A DNA stretch of 45,053 nucleotides from Heliocybe sulcata. Its lineage: Eukaryota > Basidiomycota > Agaricomycetes > Gloeophyllales > Gloeophyllaceae. Position numbers and translations under genes: made by a program. The DNA lies in contig ML213503.1 in NCBI GenBank assembly GCA_004369045.1, positions 3,276,083-3,321,135 on the forward strand. Reading direction: 5' to 3'. The notes below the pieces were generated by a model that saw nothing but the letters and a program-made list of their open reading frames with translations, did not search any database and was not told the DNA's origin. Below are positions 36,314 through 45,053 of the stretch, piece by piece; the first letter of the stretch is position 1, and every line of letters begins with the position of its first letter.

Positions 36314-37911
36314 TGTGGCGAGGAGCGTGCGTTACGACGCTGTCCTAATCTTTTGGGAGAGGCAATAAGATGTAAACGGGAAGGTTTACACTGATTAGCA
36401 CGAGAAAATACTGGCCGTTTACACAGGATCTCCAGTTCCAATTGCGATCGGGAAAAGCCGGTCCCATCAAGCCCCGTGAAAACAAGCATCTCGGGTCATC
36501 CATGTTGCTCAGGAAGTCTTTGACAGGTCAGAATCTCCTTCAAAACTAATTGTTATACTATAAGTGCTGGAACATTCATGTCTTATAGTGTCCTTATCGC
36601 ACCTCATCAGGCTCTCCCGTCCACGGACCAGTTTCCTTTCCTCACTCAACTTGAAAGTCAACATTCCAGTACACTACTCTAGAACGGTGTCCATTGAAGT
36701 TAAGTTTGATAGCTTCCGCCACTCCCTAATCGCTTTTGGCGTAATGTGCTGTAGCAGGCTAACCCTCGTTGCTAGCAATAGAGCCGCCGGAGCGATAGTA
36801 TTTCTACCCGGGCGCGGGCCTATTCGGAAAGACCGCCGTCTCCTTGAAAGGACCCAACTGATGCTTGCAAGTATAGCTCGGCACCGTTTTGAAACCGATG
36901 TGATTTTCCTCGACAGTATCCGGGACTGCGACCAATCGGCGAAGGCCTAACTACGTTGAGCATCGCAATGTCTCCTGAAACATGCGTAATCTGGCTGTGG
37001 CAGACCAATGGCGAAAGTAGAGCTGGCCACCGGATTCCCAACTGTTTCTCCAGGGCTCCCTTTATCTACTCCACGTCCTCTTCGTGATGCAGGGTCGTGA
37101 TTCGTATTTCTTCAAACATCAGACGAGTTCGCCATCGCTCCGTCATGAACGTGTCTGCTCATGTCTTCCGCGCGCCTCCCGGATGACGATCCGAAGTAGG
37201 CGCGTAGTACGCGACGCAGGAATAATGATCTCGCCGGAAGAGAGCCGTAACAGCGCCAATCCGAGAGGAGGCTGGTCACCCGCTTCTATCAGATGCTTTA
37301 GGCAGTCAGGCGGACCGCGAGCCTCGAGGACGGTCGTCAGGACTGCATTTGCTTATCCAGGACTCGTTGCCGAAGCTGACTGATGCTAATATCAACTCGC
37401 TTGAGTTCACCGATACGACCGAGCCGTTTGCTGAGGACGTACAGTGAGGGACGTGTTCCCCAGCGACGAGGGTACTTAGCGTCAACGTTGACGGCGAGCG
37501 CTGGGTTGCCACAAGAGTCGGGAACGCCACCGGCCGGCAAGGGACCGGCACATCCGGAGCATGCCTTATGTAAGAGAGTCCCAAAGAGTTTTGCAGGCCA
37601 CCAAAGCCCGACCGCCTCCTTTGAACCGTCCGCTTCCCACTGCCCTCGTCAGTTTCTGTGCTGTTCTTTCAGCTCCCAGCGAATTTCTAAGGCTCCAGGC
37701 GAGGGGGTCTTTTGACCCGTTTGCCTCCTCGCTCGCCGCGCTCTCCGACTCGTTCTACACCGCATAACGTGTCTGCCGTCATGATATCCCTACTATAAAC
37801 ACGACCACGCAGCTCCACCTAGTTCACGACTACGCACATATACCTGTACCAGCAACTGTTACAAAGCATTTCGAATCTTCCGCTAATTCGTCCTCAAAAC
37901 CACTCAACACC
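36314..37911. other. Gene-poor stretch, 1.6 kb
   Basis: Lies between the divergent APH-like kinase copy A and HAL4-type kinase. Open frames at 36564-36950, 37084-37383, 37306-37584 and 37383-37767 overlap each other in several frames with no domain and no convincing splice pattern. Segment 37340-37520 can be read as SLPKLTDANINSLEFTDTTE and on through a possible splice to VNVDGERWVATRVGN, which looks protein-like but stops soon after. This may be a decayed gene. A TATAAAC at 37794-37800 could serve the HAL4-type gene. Confidence 0.45.
37794..37800 (+). promoter_or_regulatory. Candidate TATA box of the HAL4-type kinase gene
   Basis: TATAAAC about 112 bp upstream of the ATG at 37912. Motif match only. 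Confidence 0.35.
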
Positions 37912-39783
37912 ATGGCAGTCCAGGATTCTACTGAATCCGCTCAAGCTGGCGAGGCGGAGGGGACTGACGGTTCCGACAAACCACCGCATGGGGACAGCAG
38001 CAAGCACCGTCTCTCTATCAAGAACTTGACTGCCCACAACAAAGTCTCTTCCAAGGTTCACAGCGCCCTGCCTACCCCTTCTACGCCGAATCCTCCGCCT
38101 GTTCAACAGAAGAAGCCCGCAGTCGCCGCCACTAACGGTCTGCAGAAGGCGAATAGCAACGGCTCTACTCCTCATGCTGTGCCGATGCCGCCACCCGACG
38201 CATACTCGCATGATAAGCAGCCAGGCTTGACTCGGGAGACTCTCAAGCAACTTCAATTCCATCAAAAGCAGGAGTCTACCTCGACCCCTAGCTCAGATAG
38301 TCCGACTACCTTGTCGCCGACTGTCTCGGAAAGCGAGGCTTGGAGTGTTCCATCCAGTCGTGCTCCCAGCCGACCTGGTAGTAGAGCGCCGAGCTTCTCG
38401 AGTGGGAAGGCGGGCGGCAAGGTAGATGCTGTATCATCCAAGACACCGACCCCCAAGCAAGGGAACAAGCCAACCTCAGCGCCCGTATCCAAGACTCCAT
38501 CGAGAGCTGCATCCGTGGCTTCTGACGGCGCCGAGAAGAAGTCTACTAGTCTCAAGGAATTCCTTTCCGGCGCTGGCCCGAAACTCACTCGCCGTTCATC
38601 ACAGCGATCAAATGCCAGCAGCAGGAAGTCGGACTCTGACGCCCGATCAGTTGGCGAGAGTACCACCAGCCTGCTGAAGAAATACGGCGTGTGTGAGAGG
38701 GTAGCAATTGGGAAAGGAGCGACTTCCGTCGTCCGTCTTGCTCATAAATGGGACCGAAGTGAGGAGAAGCTTTACGCTGTCAAGGTTCGCTATAATAGGG
38801 CGTCTAACTGGTCGAGTATCCGCTGACGTATGCAATCCTCAGGAGTTCAGGAAGAGACGAAAGAACGAGACAGAGAAGGAGTACGTCAAGAAGCTCACTG
38901 CCGAGTTCTGTATTTCCTCGACGTTGCACCATGTCAACATTGTCGAGACGGTGGACCTTGTACAAGATGAGAATCAGCGCTGGTGTGAAGTGATGGAATT
39001 CTGTCCTGGAGGAGATCTCTACGCCGCGATCAAGAGAGGAGGGATGTCGCCCAGTGAAGTCGAATGCTGTTTTAAGCAAATCCTCACTGGCGTAGCATAC
39101 CTGCACAGTCAAGGTGTTGCTCATCGTGATATTAAGCCCGAGAACTTGTTCTTCGATACCAAAGGCCACCTGAAGGTTCGTTGTTAACTGCTTCGTGCCT
39201 AAGCGTCTCTAATCCGTTATCATGGTAGATCGGGGACTACGGTGCTTCGACTGTCTACCGATTACCATGGGAGACGTCGATACACATGTCGACGGGGCTT
39301 TGTGGCAGTGAACCGTACATCGCCCCTGAACAGTTCTTGGGCAAACGTAAGCATGGCTTGCCTTTATCCTGGGCGGTCGCCTGACTGTCTTGCATGTCGC
39401 TATGATCAATAGCTTACGATGCTCGACTCGTCGACATTTGGGCATGCGGTATCGTCTACTATTGCCTGCACTTCCAAGAGTTGCCGTGGCCCTCCGCTCA
39501 GCTCTCGAATCCTCTGTATGCGGCATACGCTGCGGCGTGCGTTTCGTCTAAAGCTGAGCAGTCGGCCTGCCCGCCGACGATCAACAACCTGTCGCCGAGA
39601 GCTTGCAGACCGGTCATCCGCAAGATGCTCGAACCTGATCCCAAGCTGCGATCGCCTATCGAGGATATCATCGCGCACCAGTGGGTGCAGAGCATCGATG
39701 TGTGCCACACGATGACGAAGCCCACTCATGTGCACGTTTACGCGCAGCAGCAAGCTCAGGCCCAGGCCCAGCTGCTTAGCTGA
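37912..39783 (+). CDS. Serine/threonine protein kinase, HAL4/SAT4 (NPR/HAL) type
   Basis: Fungal-specific kinases of this family control plasma-membrane potassium and nutrient transporters. Exons 37912-38784, 38843-39175, 39229-39346, 39413-39783 sum to 1695 nt (564 aa). The N-terminal half (to about residue 260) is Ser/Pro/Lys-rich and disordered, as usual. Kinase domain: VAIGKGATSVVRLAHK (Gly loop), LYAVKEFRKRRKNETEKEY with the ATP-binding Lys, CEVMEFCPGGDLYAAI, HRDIKPENLFF catalytic loop, IGDYGASTVYR where DFG is replaced by DYG, CGSEPYIAPEQF (activation segment and APE), and VDIWACGIVYY. The EFRxR after the VAVK lysine is a family signature. It ends in a Gln/Ala run (QQQAQAQAQLLS). Start at 37912 follows an AACACC-ATGG context. 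Confident family call; the exact orthologue is uncertain. Confidence 0.9.
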
Positions 39784-40391
39784 CCGTTGGTAGTCTCCTT
39801 CCATTGCTTCTCCACCTGTATTACTTGGGCTGATTCCTTTATACTTATGACCTTTTGTCCTTCTTGTACAAGCATTCCTCGCCATAATTTCACGCAGAAC
39901 ATTTGGCTATGATCTCTTGACGTTAACGATTCCGGGTTCCTTCTCTGTTGCTCTCTCCGTGTCGAGGTCCGGGTTTTGCATCGTCTCGCTGTCTCACTGT
40001 AATTGACCTTAGTTCAGGGCTTCTTGGTAGAGAAGCGGCTGTTATTACTACATGGAATGTCACCTTGTGGTTGTTATAATAGGGGAGAGCCGACAGCGAG
40101 AGGAACCCAAGCAATGTAGTTATAGTAATATGTTGGTTGTATTAATTATCCTGCGACCAGATCCTGCGACCAGCAAGGTCTCTGGTATGTCAGAATAGGG
40201 TGTTTCTCGAGTAATGTAATTGATGTCAGAACGAGACTAATAAGTGGCACTTGAAGCGAAGCTTGTTCAAGTCAGAAAGAAGTGTAGTAGGTTTATAAGA
40301 AAGTAAGTAACGGCGAGCACGCAGCGGCTGTGCCTGACCGTCCTTGCAAGCTTCAGTGTTTTCCATATTCTAGTCGAATCCTACCTGGCCA
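39784..40391. other. Intergenic, 608 bp
   Basis: HAL4-type 3' UTR and VPS4 promoter. Contains an exact 13 bp tandem duplication at 40148-40173. No gene seen. Confidence 0.55.
40148..40173. repeat. 13 bp exact tandem duplication
   Basis: ATCCTGCGACCAG occurs twice head to tail (40148-40160, 40161-40173), about 220 bp upstream of the VPS4 start. Confidence 0.8.
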
Positions 40392-42077
40392 ATGTCGCAG
40401 AATCTGGACGTATGTATGTCTTCGGGACTACTCTACTGTGCTGATATCTCCGCTACAGAGAGCGATCGAGCTCGTGCAGCGTGCCATAGAGGAAGATCAG
40501 AAACAGAACTATGCTGAGGCATACAAGCAGTATAACAATGCACTCGATTATTTCATGCTGGCCCTGAAATGTACGTGCGTGCATTCCGAGAGTCGTGGTC
40601 TTGGGCGATCTTTGAGTACGCACCCTTAGATGAGAAGAACCCTTCATCGAAAAACCTGATACGAACGAAGGTCGAGGAGTACTTGGCGCGCGCGGAAGTC
40701 CTCAAGAAGCATCTCGAGGAGATAGAAACGCGGAAGTCTAAACGGGCTGTGGGTGCAAACGGCGTTACGAATGGGAAGAAGTGAGTGCTCCGTCTTCTGG
40801 AGATGACGCTGTGTTCTGCAACTCGGGTGTATTAGGAAGGAAGGTGAAGAGGACGACGGTGACCCTGAGGTCAAGAAGCTACGATCTGGCCTTGCAAGCG
40901 CGATCTTGATGGAGAAGCCCAACGTCAAGTGGGATGATGTTGCGGGTCTTGAAGGCGCTAAGGCTGCGCTGAAGGAAGCGGTTATCCTACCCATCAAGTT
41001 CCCCCATCTGTTCACTGGCAAACGAACACCGTGGAAAGGTATCCTTCTGTATGGACCTCCAGGTACCGGAAAGTCGTACCTTGCGAAGGCTGTAGCGACC
41101 GAAGCGAACAGCACTTTCTTCAGCGTCAGTTCTAGTGACCTTGTAAGTAAGTGGCAGGGTGACTCCGAAAGGTACTGTCTATCCTCGTAGTGGCATCGAT
41201 TTCCTCGGGTGCTAATCCGTCTGTATCATAGATTGGTTCGACAACTCTTTGAGATGGCGCGCGAGCAGAAGCCTTCGATCATCTTCATTGACGAGATCGA
41301 CTCTCTCGCTGGAACTCGAAACGAAGGGCAGTCGGAAGGCTCGCGTCGTATAATGACGGAGTTCCTGGTGCAGATGAACGGTGTCGGCCATGATGACACT
41401 GGCGTGCTGGTGCTTGGTGCCACCAATATCCCCTGGCATCTTGACAACGCTATCAAGCGAAGGTATGTTCCGACAGTCTTTTTGTATTGTCTCCTCTGAT
41501 GCCTGTGCAGATTCGAGAAGCGAGTTCATATACCCTTACCTGGTCCAGATGCGCGGAAACGTATGTTCGAACTGCACATAGGCACGACACCATGCGAGCT
41601 TTCACAGAAAGACTATCGGTACCTTGCCGAGCGAACAGATGGGTACGTTGCCTGCTTTCCTATCTTCTGTGCGATAACCGACATTCTCATTCCGGCTCCC
41701 AGCTACTCTGGCTCTGATATCTCCATCGTCGTCCGCGACGCTCTCATGCAGCCGGTCCGGAAAGTTCTCTCCGCGACTCACTTCAAGCAAGTAGAAACTG
41801 AGTCCGGTGTGAAATGGACACCGTGCTCCCCGGGAGATCCTGAGGCCGTTGAGAAGGCCTGGTCCGAGCTTGGCAGTGAGGACCTACAGGAGCCTCCGCT
41901 CAAGCTCTCGGACTTCTTGAAGAGTCTGGACAGTGTCAAGCCGAGTGTGACCGAGGCCGATATCAAGCGTCACGATGATTGGACTAAGGAGTCTGGTGCG
42001 TTTGCATTGCAACTTTTCTGTATTGCGAGTGCCGCTGATGCTAATGCCTAAAATCTGCAGGTGATTCTGGGGCATGA
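40392..42077 (+). CDS. VPS4: Vacuolar protein sorting ATPase VPS4 (ESCRT-III disassembly)
   Basis: AAA ATPase that dismantles ESCRT-III filaments at endosomes. Eight exons sum to 1290 nt (429 aa; yeast and human are near 437): 40392-40409, 40459-40570, 40630-40780, 40836-41171, 41232-41462, 41511-41642, 41703-41995, 42061-42077. N-terminal MIT domain: [40 protein letters not shown]. ATPase: [13 protein letters not shown], Walker [15 protein letters not shown], pore loop [15 protein letters not shown], Walker [18 protein letters not shown] sensor region, double Arg finger segment [16 protein letters not shown], and the C-terminal helix [18 protein letters not shown]. The first exon is 18 nt (MSQNLD). 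Pore loop 1 has Gln where yeast and human have Met. Identity certain. Confidence 0.97.
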
Positions 42078-42485
42078 CATGGATATGGATATCCTAAATA
42101 TATGCTATCGCTATGTATGATTGTATTTTTTTTGTTCTGTAGAAGATATTGATCCCGGTGGACGGCGGGATTTCATCCTTGGAAAGATGCTAGTTGAGCT
42201 GATGACACATTCCGCAACATCCCACAGATTGCTTCGATCTCTCTGCATACAGCCCTCCTACGCTGTTAATGTTTCATCCTAGGCGGAACGTGCTCACCAA
42301 TTCACTGGCATGGCAGTTGCCTAGATGGAACGCCAGCAGCGTCGCTCCTGCAAACGTTTTCGCCTCTACTGGTTTGGTTGACTAGCGAGTCCCTGCGGGT
42401 TCGTTGGCACGGAGATTGGCTTCATGGCTGGGCCCGCAAGGTAATGAGTCGATGATACTCGCCCAGTCTTCCAACTGAAAACAGG
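42078..42485. other. Intergenic, 408 bp, left of duplication copy B
   Basis: VPS4 3' flank. A T-rich run at 42127-42134. No gene and no match to the region left of copy A, so the duplication ends near 42486. Confidence 0.55.
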
Positions 42486-42917
42486 AATGTTGTATCCGAG
42501 ACAGGGAATGAATACTATGGTCGTGTTGGTGCGTAAATGGCTTCACACTGTGTCTGTTCCAAGCTCAACACCTGAACCAATATCCGTCAATCGCGTTCAC
42601 TGTGGTTCTTATGCGAGCATTTCACGAAGGGCGAGGTAGGGCGGGCGGTGAAACCTGCGGTGCGCGACTACGACCGATGTCGGCCATACAGTGGTATGGA
42701 CATGATCTTGTGCATCCGAGGTCGTCCCATGCTGGCTGGTTTTTATATTCAGGGCCCCGAATATAACAAGAAATTTCCAAAGGAATATCGGCTGGCATGT
42801 GCATGAAGCTGGGGATTGACAGCACTTACGACTGGTACGTGCTACGGAAACACCGAGAATATTGAAGTATACGCACAGCGACATGTGTCCAATTTCAAGC
42901 CCTAGCAATAAGACCAA
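42486..42917. other. Duplicated 3' flank and relic of Kre9-like gene end
   Basis: About 430 bp without a gene of its own. The first 15 bp match the last MLYPR codons of the gene ending at 34949, and the rest aligns with 34950-35341 with many substitutions and small indels. Confidence 0.7.
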
Positions 42918-43799
42918 CTACAGCGGCCGAAACGCCGGAGGTTCGGCCAGCTCGTACGTACGTCCCCGCTCGACGATATCACGTGGGTTTCCCCAGCCCA
43001 GTATCTTCTGCTCAACAGGATAATAGCCAGTAAACAAAGGTGTGTGTTTGAACCAGCTTTTCGGAGCAGCATCTCTAAACGCGGCACTCATTGTCGCGAT
43101 GTATTCAAACCAGGGTGGATAGAAGCCCGACATCCCCCAGTCCACGAGCCACAATCTCCCATCTTCTCCGACGACGATATTGCGTGCGGTCAGATCTCCG
43201 TGTGTGAGAACGAGGTCTTCCGTCGGATTGAACAATCCTAGACCCCGTTTCCCGTATCTCCTGTTGAGCTCGTCGCAGAATTCTGCCCAGGTGTTGTATG
43301 GACCCTTGAACCTGTCGCCGAACATCCACAACGGTGTAAAGAACCCTTGTGGAGAATCACCCATGGGACCCGGGACGGTACGCCGCTCATACGCCGCTGA
43401 CGCGACGCGTAGCTGGCGAATATAACTGCGCAAGGTCCAAGCCACAATAAATCTTTGCCAGAGTGTCATGCACAGCCATAGCCGGGCCAAGGGCCTGCCC
43501 TTGATATATTCCATGAGGAACCGGCTTCTAGTTGGACCAGTCAGGACTCGCCGCACTTGGGGCACGGGGATCGATGTGTGTGCGCGCACAAATTCGAGTG
43601 CATTCACTTCTGCGAGGATCAAGGAAGCTGAGCCTGAAGCTTTGCAAACAGTGTCGTCGCTGAGGATGCGCACACTTCCAGGGTACCCGAATATGTCAGG
43701 GCAATCTGGGTGTGGCGCGGCATTGTCGTACCGTTCTATAATCTCTTCGTCCGACCAATCGTCGGTCACGGATACCTTCTCCAGGTCAGTACGACACAT
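42918..43799 (-). CDS. APH-like small-molecule kinase, copy B, with disrupted N-terminus
   Basis: 293 aa open frame matching copy A from KVSVTDDWSDEEIIERY to the shared end FRPL. Catalytic loop LTHGDLTARNIVV keeps the usual HGD form, and LVDWGMSGFYPPWFEY is intact. The original start codon region is still visible at 43893 (MADLLDEVLDRLKPKDPND) but a net one-base length change before 43800 puts it out of frame, ending in a TGA after NVSY. The usable start is then the internal ATG at 43797-43799 (MCRTDLEKVSV), which would drop about 35 residues that lie before the ATP-binding core. It may be a functional shortened enzyme or a young pseudogene. A TATA-like box at 43930-43937 sits at normal distance from the old start. 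Confidence 0.75.
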   Translation of the reverse strand: MCRTDLEKVSVTDDWSDEEIIERYDNAAPHPDCPDIFGYPGSVRILSDDTVCKASGSASLILAEVNALEFVRAHTSIPVPQVRRVLTGPTRSRFLMEYIKGRPLARLWLCMTLWQRFIVAWTLRSYIRQLRVASAAYERRTVPGPMGDSPQGFFTPLWMFGDRFKGPYNTWAEFCDELNRRYGKRGLGLFNPTEDLVLTHGDLTARNIVVGEDGRLWLVDWGMSGFYPPWFEYIATMSAAFRDAAPKSWFKHTPLFTGYYPVEQKILGWGNPRDIVERGRTYELAEPPAFRPL

Positions 43800-43893
43800 T
43801 TAAGCCTAGAGTCATGTCTACGCGCACCGTGTTAACGTCATTCGGATCTTTGGGCTTTAGTCGATCCAGAACTTCATCCAATAGGTCTGCCAT

Positions 43894-44366
43894 TATAATA
43901 AGAACTGCACGTTTAACAAGTGAGACGAGCTTTTATAGATACCTTCCGCCCTGGTGAAGAATAAAGGATCGGAATTGCAGCCGGGTGTTAATGACCACGG
44001 GAATTTCGGGATACATGAGACTGATGGGCCGAGCTCCCCGAGCCAGTCAGCGCGGAGAAATATTCGAAAGCTCCCTTCCTGGTGCGCTCATTCGTTGGTT
44101 ATTTTCCTTAGCGAATGCACTATGCATAGTGCTCCAGTTGGGAACAGTCTGCATGGTGAGGGTTGCCATCGCATCGGAGGGCAAACCCGGGCGGAGCCGA
44201 CCCCTTGCTGCATCTAAAGACATTGAGTACTATTGTGTCTTCAAAAAAGCCTCTTGCAAGAAGACCGCGTAATGACATAGCCAAACAAAAGAAAGCGTAT
44301 GTATATATAATATCGGGCATTGAAGCTCAGGCCTCATCACTCATTTCGCAAGCAGCGGGACTCAGT
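43894..44366. other. Intergenic, 473 bp
   Basis: Right flank of duplication copy B up to the third kinase-like relic. No similarity to the region right of copy A was seen. Short open frames only. Confidence 0.5.
43930..43937 (-). promoter_or_regulatory. Candidate TATA box of kinase copy B
   Basis: TATAAAAG on the minus strand, 37-44 bp upstream of the ancestral ATG at 43893. Copy A has no equivalent at this distance. Confidence 0.45.
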
Positions 44367-44640
44367 ATGGCGTGTATTCTCGACGCCGTATTCGAGCAGC
44401 ATGCACCAGCAGCTTCTGCTACGGCTGAGGGGGTGAGTCCGGCCGGCCCTTTCGTCGCTTACACCGCTGATTAATTGTGGTGCTCTAGCGGTCCGTGGTT
44501 GATGATTGGAGCGACGCCGTGCTCCTCCAGCGCATCAAGGCAGCACCAGTACTGCCAGAAGCGGTGTTCACAATGTTTCAGATTGAAAACTGTTGCATCG
44601 TGCATATCTTATCAGAGGATAGTATTGTGAAGGAGGTCCG
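44367..44640 (+). pseudogene. Diverged APH-like kinase, N-terminal fragment
   Basis: ATG at 44367 opens MACILDAVFEQHAPAAS (compare MTDLLDEVLNQSKPKD in copy A). After an intron at 44433-44488 comes VVDDWSDAVLLQRI and then CIVHILSEDSIVKE, matching VTDSWSDEEIIERY and VRILSDDTVCKA. So it is a third, much more diverged member in the opposite orientation, with an intron the other two lack. Downstream I cannot find the hinge, catalytic loop or DWG part. It is either truncated by rearrangement or continues beyond the window through introns I cannot place. Confidence 0.55.
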
Positions 44641-45053
44641 TGCCAGTCCCGGTGATACGCCTCTACGTGGTTCTGGTCTCCAAAAATGCATTTTTAGGCT
44701 ATTTGCGCAGATTCCCACGCTCTGTGCGAGAGTGAGCGTATCCGCGGCGTCGCGCTACGAGCAAAACTCGAGTTTCTGTGGACTTTTCACCATTTCCGGC
44801 AATTCCTGACGACTCCTGATCTCATTCGACAACCGCTCCGCCACATTACGTAAGCGCATGTGCTCATCCCAGCCATCACGACGGTGTGGCGATACCCTCC
44901 CGACAGCGGCGGTGTTGCACGGCGGTGCTGCGCTGCCTCGGCGGTGCCTTTGCATGTGCTGTCCATCAAGTTTCGAGTCAATTCCGAGGCTGTGCGTGCC
45001 TTGCGGGCACCGGCGCGGCCTCCACACGGCCCATCAGCGCTTTTTGATGCGGC
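44641..45053. other. Unassigned right edge, GC-rich
   Basis: No recognisable gene. From about 44760 the composition changes and the minus strand has open frames without domain content. Could be a repeat or mobile-element fragment running off the window; nothing diagnostic is visible. Confidence 0.35.

Larger units (their letters stand above)
42486..43893. repeat. Segmental duplication, copy B
   Basis: Same order and orientation as 34931-36313. It starts with a relic of the Kre9-like gene end, where ATGTTGTATCCGAGA is followed by CAG and not the TAA stop, and it ends around the kinase start codon, beyond which the two flanks differ. Confidence 0.85.

Noticed and set aside
44755-45027. Minus-strand 90 aa open frame at the right edge
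   Set aside because: No recognisable domain and incomplete context; might be part of a repeat but nothing diagnostic is visible.

Overview
The window is nuclear DNA of a filamentous basidiomycete, most likely an Agaricomycete wood or litter decayer. Genes are closely packed on both strands and broken by many 45-65 nt introns with GT-AG (rarely GC-AG) ends. The gene set is eukaryotic core functions plus fungus-specific families, including a secreted GH43 galactanase with a C-terminal CBM35-like module that closely resembles the white-rot exo-beta-1,3-galactanase. I see no CRISPR array, tRNA, rRNA or intact transposon. All gene models were built by hand from splice signals, reading frame and family motifs. 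Where I could sum the exons, the totals are divisible by three.

Layout. 1-1838 (+): 3' part of the CCA-adding tRNA nucleotidyltransferase. 1979-3169 (-): HMG-box transcription factor. 3875-5936 (-): ROK1/DDX52 DEAD-box helicase. 6461-8549 (+): GH43 exo-beta-1,3-galactanase. 8725-10211 (-): mitochondrial dicarboxylate-type carrier with a ladder of tiny exons. 10779-12914 (+): SUB2/UAP56 mRNA-export helicase with one unusually long intron. 13398-23073 (+): a giant group X hybrid histidine kinase (degenerate kinase domain, AAA-type ATPase, GAF, HisKA/HATPase, receiver) cut by about 50 introns. 23617-27076 (-): ADAM-family membrane metalloprotease. 27578-28392 (-): small DUF7704-like membrane protein. 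29148-29849 (+): ribosomal protein L19e. 30147-32281 (-) and 32403-32885 (+): MYST histone acetyltransferase and a Mediator Med9-like subunit, divergent from a 121 bp promoter. 33210-34949 (+): Kre9/KNH-like single-pass cell-surface protein. 35342-36313 (-) and 42918-43799 (-): two copies of an APH-like kinase in a local segmental duplication. 37912-39783 (+): HAL4/SAT4-type protein kinase. 40392-42077 (+): VPS4 AAA ATPase. The right edge holds a third, degraded relative of the APH-like kinase and unassigned GC-rich DNA.

How it fits together. The left 34 kb is mostly a stable housekeeping neighbourhood: tRNA maturation, ribosome assembly, mRNA export, translation, chromatin and Mediator, with signalling and secretion genes between. 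The accessory part starts after 34.9 kb. There a block holding the last codons of the Kre9-like gene, its 3' flank and the APH-like kinase was copied about 7.5 kb downstream past HAL4 and VPS4. The most unusual structural signal is repeated use of very small exons (6, 6, 8, 8, 15, 17, 20, 21 nt), which rebuild invariant motifs, including the third zinc ligand of the ADAM protease. The splicing calls are inferences until RNA evidence is seen.
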